From NCBI RefSeq assembly GCF_900112175.1, contig NZ_FOYT01000001.1, forward strand, positions 1,364,001-1,428,000: a stretch of DNA of 64,000 nucleotides. The letters are read 5' to 3'. The notes below the pieces were generated by a model. The model was not told the DNA's origin, did no database searches, and saw nothing but the letters and a program-made list of their open reading frames with translations. Shown one piece after another: positions 58,458-64,000 of the stretch. A program made the position numbers and the translations under genes. Origin of the DNA: Halogeometricum rufum (GTDB lineage: Archaea > Halobacteriota > Halobacteria > Halobacteriales > Haloferacaceae). Numbering within the stretch: position 1 is the first letter of the stretch; each line of letters opens with the position of its first letter.

Positions 58458-59936
58458 TCACTCCAGTTCGACCGTGACGTTGTTCTCCGTCACGTGGAGA
58501 AACGTGATGTATCGGGAGGAGGTGGTGGTGTCGTACCGGAGTTCGCCCGTCGAATCGTCCACGTCGAGTCGGGCTTTCCCGCTGTTTCCGGGGCCGTGCC
58601 AGACGCTCAGGTCGAACTCCGGCGCGAAGAAACTGAGGTAGTGTCTGGTGAGGTGGCCGGCCGTCGTCTCCTCGCCCGGCGTGAACGTGGTGTTCTCGCC
58701 GTCGGCACCCGAGTGGTTGAACTGCGCCTCCGAGGCGAGGGGAGCGTCCCACGTCAGCGACGTCTCGTCCGTCGCCCCGGGGCCGCCGTAGGTCATCGAC
58801 ATGGGACTCGTGTAGTTCACCGAGATGGTCTCCGTCGAGCAGTCGATGCTGACCGGGCCGGTTCCGGCGGGGATGCTGTCGTTCGTCCAGACGTGCTGGC
58901 TCCCGCTCCCGTTGCGGTAGTAGACGGCCATCGTCATGTCCGCGTCCTTCCCGTTCTTGCAGTAGTTCCCGATTCCCTTCGGGACGTGGACCACCGTCTC
59001 GTACGCCTGCGCCCCCTTCGTCGCGTAGAACGAGAAGTCCATGTTGTTGTTGCCGCCGTTGGACTTCGCGAGCGACACCTCGAACTGCCTGATGGGGTGT
59101 TTCGAGGCCATCCCGCGAATCTCGACGCCCTCGTTCTTCGCCGGGAGGGCGAACGACCCGACCATCCCCACGGTGGCGAGTTCCAGCGTCGCGGTCCGGT
59201 TCGCGTGGTCGAGGGTGACGTTCCCGGTGGTGCGCGTGCGGAAGTACTCCGCCCATCCGCGGTAGAACTCGCTCTGGACGGTGACGTTCACCGACCCGTT
59301 GCGGACCGGATTGCGGTACGGCGTCGTCCCGTCGGCGTACGTCTCCCACCCCGGGCCGGACGCGTCCGGTTTCGGGTAGACGCGCGCCACCTCGTCGCGC
59401 CGCGAGACCACCGCTCGCACCCGGCCCGACCCGGAGTCGGCGTTCCGAACGCGGACCACGGGGAGCGTGAGCGTCGCGTCGCGGTAGTGGAACTCCGGCG
59501 GCGACACCATCGACGTGCCGCCCTCGCTCTGCCGCCAGACGCCGCCGCCCTGGTACGTCACGTCGGTCGTCTCGGTTCGGTAGGTGACCGACCCGAGCGA
59601 GGCGTTGTAGACCACTTCGTCGCTGTCGGCGGAGTAGTTGTAGTGGGTGATGCGTATCCACCCGTCGTCGGGCGAGACGGCGTACTGGCCGTCCGAGGAA
59701 CTCCGCAGCGACACCGACTCGCGTCCGGTCTGTCCCAACCCCACCATCGCGGTGACGGCGTCGAACTGCGTCATCGACTGCTCGGCGCGTTCGACGTCCA
59801 CCGACTGCTGGGTCGCGGACATCGCCGACGACCCGACGCCGACGATGATGCCCGTCCCCAGGAGCGTCATCCCGAGGAGGAGGACGACGGCGACGGTGGA
59901 GGAGACGGCGCGCCGGTCGGGGGCGACCGATCGCAT
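58458..59936 (-). CDS. Large pilin-like envelope protein (DUF7289-like), end of the Tad-like cluster
   Basis: A 492-residue protein with a pilin-like N-terminus, DRRAVSSTVAVVLLLGMTLLGTGIIVGVG. It is followed by a long extracellular domain with many N-glycosylation-type sequons (NYS, NAS, NVT, NRT, NDS). Segments such as GWAEYFRTRTTGNVTLDHANRTATLEL and VHVPKGIGNYCKNGKDADM with paired cysteines are visible. It is predicted to be exported and inserted through the Tad/pilus machinery. Its ATG overlaps the preceding gene's stop (ATGA at 59935-59938), closing a run of overlapping genes. Exact DUF assignment not certain. Confidence 0.82.
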   Translation of the reverse strand: MRSVAPDRRAVSSTVAVVLLLGMTLLGTGIIVGVGSSAMSATQQSVDVERAEQSMTQFDAVTAMVGLGQTGRESVSLRSSSDGQYAVSPDDGWIRITHYNYSADSDEVVYNASLGSVTYRTETTDVTYQGGGVWRQSEGGTSMVSPPEFHYRDATLTLPVVRVRNADSGSGRVRAVVSRRDEVARVYPKPDASGPGWETYADGTTPYRNPVRNGSVNVTVQSEFYRGWAEYFRTRTTGNVTLDHANRTATLELATVGMVGSFALPAKNEGVEIRGMASKHPIRQFEVSLAKSNGGNNNMDFSFYATKGAQAYETVVHVPKGIGNYCKNGKDADMTMAVYYRNGSGSQHVWTNDSIPAGTGPVSIDCSTETISVNYTSPMSMTYGGPGATDETSLTWDAPLASEAQFNHSGADGENTTFTPGEETTAGHLTRHYLSFFAPEFDLSVWHGPGNSGKARLDVDDSTGELRYDTTTSSRYITFLHVTENNVTVELE

Positions 59937-60469
59937 CAGGCGCCACCCCCAGGTGCGGCGGCGAACGCCGACGGCGGCGCGACGGCGGGCGAGACGTCGT
60001 CGCCGGACTCGAACGACAGCGTGTCGGCCGCCGGGTCGTAGACGACGACGACGCTCCCGCCGGCGAGACTGGCCGACTCGACGTCGACGCCGGTGCGAAC
60101 CGTCACGGTCACCGACTCTCCCGTCCGACCGGTCGAGAGGGTGATGTCGTGCGTCCGCGGCGTCGTCACCGACGGTTCGCTCACCTCGATTCGGTAGGGC
60201 GTCCCGGCGACGGTCCGCGGGAGGTCCACGCTCACGCGGACGGCGTTCGCGCCGTCGCCGGCGCGGACCATCCGGTCGACGTCCACGGTGCGGGCGGCGA
60301 CGCGTTCGGAGAGCACCGACAGTTCCCGCTCTGCGACCTGACTACGCTGGTCGTCGACGTACTGGCCCGTCCCGACCAACAGCACCGAGACGAGAACCGC
60401 GGTGATGGACAGCGTCAGGACGTATCCGAGCGTCGTGGAGACGCCGCGGTCGGCCTCACGCGCCCGCAT
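59936..60469 (-). CDS. Pilin-like protein (DUF7266 family)
   Basis: A 177-residue protein, MRAREADRGVSTTLGYVLTLSITAVLVSVLLVGTGQYVDDQRSQVAERELSVLSERVAARTVDVDRMVRA. The short charged leader ends in Gly and the following VSTTLGYVLTLSITAVLVSVLL helix is of class III pilin type. The rest is a strand-rich domain with TPYRIEVSEPSVTTPRTHDITLSTG. Both ends overlap neighbouring genes (14 bases with the DUF7261-type gene, ATGA with the next), showing translational coupling. Confidence 0.85.
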   Translation of the reverse strand: MRAREADRGVSTTLGYVLTLSITAVLVSVLLVGTGQYVDDQRSQVAERELSVLSERVAARTVDVDRMVRAGDGANAVRVSVDLPRTVAGTPYRIEVSEPSVTTPRTHDITLSTGRTGESVTVTVRTGVDVESASLAGGSVVVVYDPAADTLSFESGDDVSPAVAPPSAFAAAPGGGA

Positions 60470-61436
60470 TCGGCACCTCCACCGTGGCGTTGTAGTGCGT
60501 CTGCGGACTGCGGTAGATAACGGTCACGTCCGCGGTGTAGACGGCCGCCGTGTAGAACGGCGTCCCGGCGTCGCGCGACAGCGAGGGAAACGCCCCACCG
60601 TCGGCCCGCCGGTCGACGGCCACCGAGTACGTCCCGGCGGCCGCGTTCGAGGAGACGAACGTCACGTCGAACGGGTCGTCGGTCGTCGCGAACGCCCCGA
60701 GGGCCGGACAGGACTCGCCCGCCAGCGTCGCCGCCCGCGCGTCGAGCGTCACCCGCCCGTCGTCGGGCGCGCGGCACGTCCGGACGGTGCCGTCCGGTTC
60801 GCGGACGGTCACGCCCACGTGCCCGTCGTTCCGTTCGTAGACGAACAGCGACCGGTTCTCGCCGTCCGTCTCGGTGAGGTTCACCCGGAACGCGCCGTCC
60901 GCGACGAGTTGGCTCACGTCGTCGCCGTCGTCGGCCACGGGGGCGAGCGCCGACGTAGAGAGGTTCATCGTCGGCCCGCGGACGCCCGTCGCGCCGGTGA
61001 CCGCCGTCCACTCCGTCGCGCCGCCCGGACTCGACAGGGCGCGCGCGGCGTCCGTCTGTGCGACCCGCGACCCGTTCCGGACAGTCACGACGCGCGTCTC
61101 CGTCCCGGTTCCCGAGAGCGCGCCGTGGGCGGCGGCGTCGTCACTCCAGTTGGCGACCCCGCGGCGCAGCGACTCGTTCAACGCCCGATAGGCCCCGTCG
61201 ACGCCGACGGCGCTCGAATCGTTGTCGTGGCGGTTGACGTACGCGACCGTCCGTTCGGCGGCGACGACGGCCTCGGTGCGGTAGTTGACGACCTCTGTGG
61301 ACTCGCTCACGTCCGACCGGGTGGCGACGTTGCCGGTGTAGATGGTCGTGTTCACGAGGAGCGAGAGGACGACGAACAGCGTCGCCATGGCGAGGGCGGT
61401 GACGAGGATGAGCTGTCCACGGTCCCCGTCGGTCAC
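60456..61436 (-). CDS. Pilin-like protein (DUF7261 family)
   Basis: A 326-residue protein starting at a GTG in a GTGA overlap. MTDGDRGQLILVTALAMATLFVVLSLLVNTTIYTGNVATR is a short leader plus pilin-like membrane helix of the RGQLILVTAL type. The extracellular part contains an N-glycosylation-type pattern and one possible disulfide (VRTCRAPDDG and ESCPALGAF). The upstream part of the open frame (to 61793) is an Arg-rich shadow. Predicted surface or pseudopilin component of the Tad-like apparatus encoded here. Confidence 0.83.
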   Translation of the reverse strand: MTDGDRGQLILVTALAMATLFVVLSLLVNTTIYTGNVATRSDVSESTEVVNYRTEAVVAAERTVAYVNRHDNDSSAVGVDGAYRALNESLRRGVANWSDDAAAHGALSGTGTETRVVTVRNGSRVAQTDAARALSSPGGATEWTAVTGATGVRGPTMNLSTSALAPVADDGDDVSQLVADGAFRVNLTETDGENRSLFVYERNDGHVGVTVREPDGTVRTCRAPDDGRVTLDARAATLAGESCPALGAFATTDDPFDVTFVSSNAAAGTYSVAVDRRADGGAFPSLSRDAGTPFYTAAVYTADVTVIYRSPQTHYNATVEVPNAGA

Positions 61437-62032
61437 ATCCGCCACGTCACCACCTCCACGACGACGACGTTCCGGACGGGACCGTCGGGCTCCACGTCCG
61501 GGGCGAAGTACGCGTCCCCGGCGTCGGCCAGCGTCGTCGCCGTCGGATTGCCGTCTCGGTCCCGGAGCCTGTCGTCGTCGTACAGCGTGACGGTCCACGT
61601 CGCGGTGGAGGCGTGGTCGCTCGGTTCGCCGAGGTAGACGACCTGCTCGCGGATTCGCTGGTCGTTCCGCCAGAAGTAGACGTTCAGGTTGTACGCGACG
61701 CCTCTGTCGAGGAGGGCCTCGTTCAACGCCCGGCCCAGCGCGGTGTCGTCGGGCGCGCCGTCGTGGTAGCCGTCCCACGGGGCCCCGTGCCACTGCCGCT
61801 TCGAGTCGTTCCAGTACAGCAGGCCCGCCCGGAGCGTGCCGTTGGCCGCCTGCGTCGCGAGGACGTCCTCGGCGACGGTGGCCTGGTGGTCCTCGATGCG
61901 TTGGTTCGACGTGCTGCCGGTCAACGGCGTCACCGCCGTCACTTGAAGCGCGAAGGCGACGCTGGAGAGGAGCAGGATGCCCGCGGCGATGGCCTCCAGC
62001 GTGTGGGCCTGTCCGCGACGGTCCGGCGTCAC
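61433..62032 (-). CDS. Pilin-like protein (DUF7288 family)
   Basis: A 199-residue protein (GTG start in GTGA overlap; an adjacent GTG at 62035 is possible): VTPDRRGQAHTLEAIAAGILLLSSVAFALQVTAVTPLT. The leader-Gly-helix arrangement again suggests prepilin-peptidase-type processing. It continues with WNDSKRQWHGAPWDGYHDG and NALLDRGVAYNLNVYFWRND-like stretches. The order TadC - this family - neighbours matches the haloarchaeal Tad-like clusters. Confidence 0.83.
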   Translation of the reverse strand: MTPDRRGQAHTLEAIAAGILLLSSVAFALQVTAVTPLTGSTSNQRIEDHQATVAEDVLATQAANGTLRAGLLYWNDSKRQWHGAPWDGYHDGAPDDTALGRALNEALLDRGVAYNLNVYFWRNDQRIREQVVYLGEPSDHASTATWTVTLYDDDRLRDRDGNPTATTLADAGDAYFAPDVEPDGPVRNVVVVEVVTWRM

Positions 62033-62559
62033 CACACCCTCACCACCAGTTGCCGCGTCCGGTCGTCGACGAGGACGACGCGCCGCGTCGTCGCCACGCC
62101 CCGGTTGTCGGGCACGGGCGGCCCGGCGCGGAGTTCGCGGGTCGAACCGCCGATGCCGGGCGGTGCGTCGAGTTCGGCGACCGTCTCGCCGTCGTAGACG
62201 GTGACGTTCACGGCGACGTGCTCCGCGCCGAGCGTCGCCGCGACGGTGTCCGTGCTGGCGTCGAAGCCGCAGTCCACGCCGGTGTCAGTTCCCGTCTGCA
62301 CCTGCCTGAAAAACGACCACGTGCACGTCGCGTTCAACGCGCCCGGCGTCGCCGGGTCGCCGAGAGCGTCGCCGGTCAGCGTCGCGGCGAGTCTGTCGCT
62401 CGTCTGCGTCCGGTCGGACGACGCGAACGGTTCGAAGATGCCGGGGACGAACGCGACGACGAAGACGACGACGAGGAGGAACACGCTGACGCCGACGACG
62501 AAGTCCATCGTCGTCTGGGCCCTGTCGTTCGGTCGCGAGCGAGGGTCGCGCACGCTCAT
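62029..62559 (-). CDS. Pilin-like protein (DUF7287 family)
   Basis: A 176-residue protein starting MSVRDPRSRPNDRAQTTMDFVVGVSVFLLVVVFVVAFVPGIFEPF: a basic leader, AQTTMDFVVG, then a hydrophobic helix, the pattern of archaeal pseudopilins. The soluble part has ATCTWSFFRQVQTGTDTGVDCGF (likely disulfide) and AVNVTVYDGETVAELDAPP. The ATG overlaps the TGA of tadC (ATGA at 62556-62559). It is the first pilin-like gene after TadC. Confidence 0.85.
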   Translation of the reverse strand: MSVRDPRSRPNDRAQTTMDFVVGVSVFLLVVVFVVAFVPGIFEPFASSDRTQTSDRLAATLTGDALGDPATPGALNATCTWSFFRQVQTGTDTGVDCGFDASTDTVAATLGAEHVAVNVTVYDGETVAELDAPPGIGGSTRELRAGPPVPDNRGVATTRRVVLVDDRTRQLVVRVW

Positions 62560-64000
62560 CCGACCACCGCCCACACCGCCAGCGCGATGGTCTGGAGTAT
62601 CACGACGAACTTGACGCCCGAGACGATGTCCGCGCTCCGGATGTAGCCGCTGATGAACCCCGAGAGCGTCGCCTGCAGCGTCACCGCGTGGAGGAAAAGC
62701 AGCGAGAGCATCGCCGTGTCCACGGACCCGCCGAAACTCGGCCCGCCCTGAACCGCCTGCGACCCCGAACTGCTCGCACTCGCCTGCGAGGTGAGTCCGG
62801 CCATCACGTCGAGGAACTGCGTCTTCAGGATGGCCATCACGGCCAGCAGCGTCAGGTACGTCATCAGGATGATGGCCACCTGCATCCGCGTCCGCGACTT
62901 CCGCTCGCGTTCGATGTCGTCCTGGTTCTCCGACGCCTGCGCCGCCGTCGTCAGCACGTCCGTTATCTGGCTCGACGCCTCCTGCGCCTTCGAGATGAGC
63001 TTCACCGTCCGGGCGAGGCGGGGGATGTGGTACTTGTTGTTGAACTCGACGAGCGCCGACCGGAGACTCATCCCGTAGTTCACCTTCGCGTGCATCACGT
63101 CGAACTCGTCGGCGAGTTTGCCCGAGGAGGTGTCCGAGACGGTCTTGACGGATTCCAAGAGCGTCTGGCCGGTGTCGTTGGCGCTCGACAGTTTGCGGAG
63201 GTTCTCCGACAGTTTGCCGACGACGGCCTGTCGAGAGCGGTTGTTCCAGCCGTGGAAGAACGCCAGCGGGATGCCGACGACGTAGACGGGGACGTACCAC
63301 CAGACGAACGTCCCCCAGATGGGGTTCTCCAACATGCCGTCCCACGAGAGGGGGGCGGCCTCGCCGACGACGGCCGTCAGCACGAGGACGGACGCGGCCG
63401 GGACGGTGAGCACGAGCGTGTAGAGCGGGTGGTCCCTGAAGAAGAGGTGCGGGCGTTCGAGCAGCCGTTTCGTCTTGTACGTCCCCTCACGGGAGCGAAC
63501 CCGGTCGAAGAGGCGGGAGTCGCCGACGAAGCTCTCGACGAGTCCCATGTGAATCAGCCCCTCCCGGTGGCTCTGTTCGAGGCGGTCGGAGGCGCCGTCG
63601 GGTCTGAGGTAGCCGTCCCCCGGTTCGTCCTGCTTCACCGTCGAGACGAGGACGAGGAAGCCGACGCCGGTGAGCGGAATCAGGCCGTACACCGTCGCGT
63701 ACAGCAGCGACTGCTGGGCCTGCCCCAGCATGCTCATGATGACGAGGATGATGATGAGAAGCAGGGGGAACAGCGAGAGCGTCATGTACATCTCGCCGAA
63801 CAGTTCCAGCGTCTCCAGCGTCATCTCCTGCTCCTGTTTCGCGGTGCGGAGGTGCTTCTCCTTCTTGTCGTCGAGGAAGCGCTCCATGTTGCCGCCGGAG
63901 TTGACGATGGAGAGCATGTCGGTCAGGAACTGCGCCAGTTCGTCCGACGGCGTCACCATCGCCTGGTCGCGGATGGCGTTCCGGTAGTCGGTGCCGAAGT
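62556..64000 (-). CDS. tadC: TadC/PilC-like type II secretion system F protein (N-terminus outside window)
   Basis: 481 codons are in the window, and the frame is open at base 64000, so the gene begins to the right. Residues visible include TDYRNAIRDQAMVTPSDELAQFLTDMLSIVNSGGNMERFLDDKKEKHLR and the T2SSF-type pattern SANDTGQTLLESVKTVSDTSSGKLADEFDVMHAKVNYGMSLRSALVEFNNKY, with seven or so hydrophobic helices. Such proteins form the inner-membrane platform that works with a TadA-type ATPase to assemble pili. The ATPase gene should lie just outside the window. It is coupled downstream to five pilin-like genes. Confidence 0.92.
   Translation of the reverse strand, partial: FGTDYRNAIRDQAMVTPSDELAQFLTDMLSIVNSGGNMERFLDDKKEKHLRTAKQEQEMTLETLELFGEMYMTLSLFPLLLIIILVIMSMLGQAQQSLLYATVYGLIPLTGVGFLVLVSTVKQDEPGDGYLRPDGASDRLEQSHREGLIHMGLVESFVGDSRLFDRVRSREGTYKTKRLLERPHLFFRDHPLYTLVLTVPAASVLVLTAVVGEAAPLSWDGMLENPIWGTFVWWYVPVYVVGIPLAFFHGWNNRSRQAVVGKLSENLRKLSSANDTGQTLLESVKTVSDTSSGKLADEFDVMHAKVNYGMSLRSALVEFNNKYHIPRLARTVKLISKAQEASSQITDVLTTAAQASENQDDIERERKSRTRMQVAIILMTYLTLLAVMAILKTQFLDVMAGLTSQASASSSGSQAVQGGPSFGGSVDTAMLSLLFLHAVTLQATLSGFISGYIRSADIVSGVKFVVILQTIALAVWAVVG

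Overview
This is a high-GC haloarchaeal (class Halobacteria) chromosome segment. The evidence is acidic proteins, archaeal genes (eS1/S3Ae, the KEOPS subunit Pcc1, S15, archaetidylserine synthase), halocyanin-type copper protein, transporter-universal stress protein fusions, Lrp/AsnC regulators and TATA-like boxes about 25-35 bases before many starts. The genus cannot be fixed from the sequence alone.

Left part (1-28,250) is ordinary chromosome. It holds thioredoxin reductase (cut by the window edge), DUF357, cysteinyl-tRNA synthetase, a UspA protein with an extra C-terminal domain, a CbiX/DR2241 pair for cobalamin synthesis, a Trm112-like protein, truncated haemoglobin, PurA, a winged-helix regulator, a 733-residue coiled-coil protein, a penicillin acylase family hydrolase coupled to a small membrane protein, a K+ channel with RCK domains, cytochrome oxidase subunit III, a squalene/phytoene synthase, an acyl-CoA dehydrogenase, PadR, PPK2, PssA and halocyanin. 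The operon rps15 - recJ-like - pcc1 - rps3ae follows, then tRNA-Ala(GGC).

Central part (28,235-44,379) is an integrated element. The last 16 bases of the tRNA-Ala region (CCCGGCGAGTCCACTC) recur at 44,364-44,379, 78 bases after a tyrosine integrase gene. Base composition drops inside. From left to right it carries a structured non-coding block directly behind the tRNA; overlapping small genes including a Cys-rich mini-protein and a coiled-coil/winged-helix-like protein; an intergenic region full of inverted repeats; a 1,200-residue adenine methylase; a PD-(D/E)XK nuclease gene broken by one TAG; a second small nuclease-like gene; a convergent 1,272-residue PLD-SNF2 helicase; a short second integrase; several small orphan genes; a CTAG-rich stretch; and the main integrase. 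It looks like an integrative plasmid carrying an atypical restriction/DISARM-like defence module.

The most unusual signal is a 156-base sequence found twice without gaps (28,257-28,412 inside the element and 45,194-45,349 outside it, about 80% identical). Its differences show no codon periodicity and largely avoid several predicted stems, so it is a candidate structured RNA.

Right part (44,380-64,000) is chromosome again: DUF4242, an HTH-10 regulator and a cupin; then two APC-permease/Usp fusions, a UspA protein, and two Lrp-type regulators with inverted repeats in the intergenic regions; a Thr-rich lipoprotein, an aminotransferase, a formate/nitrite-type channel, and a tightly overlapping Tad-like cluster (TadC plus pilin-like proteins) running off the right edge.
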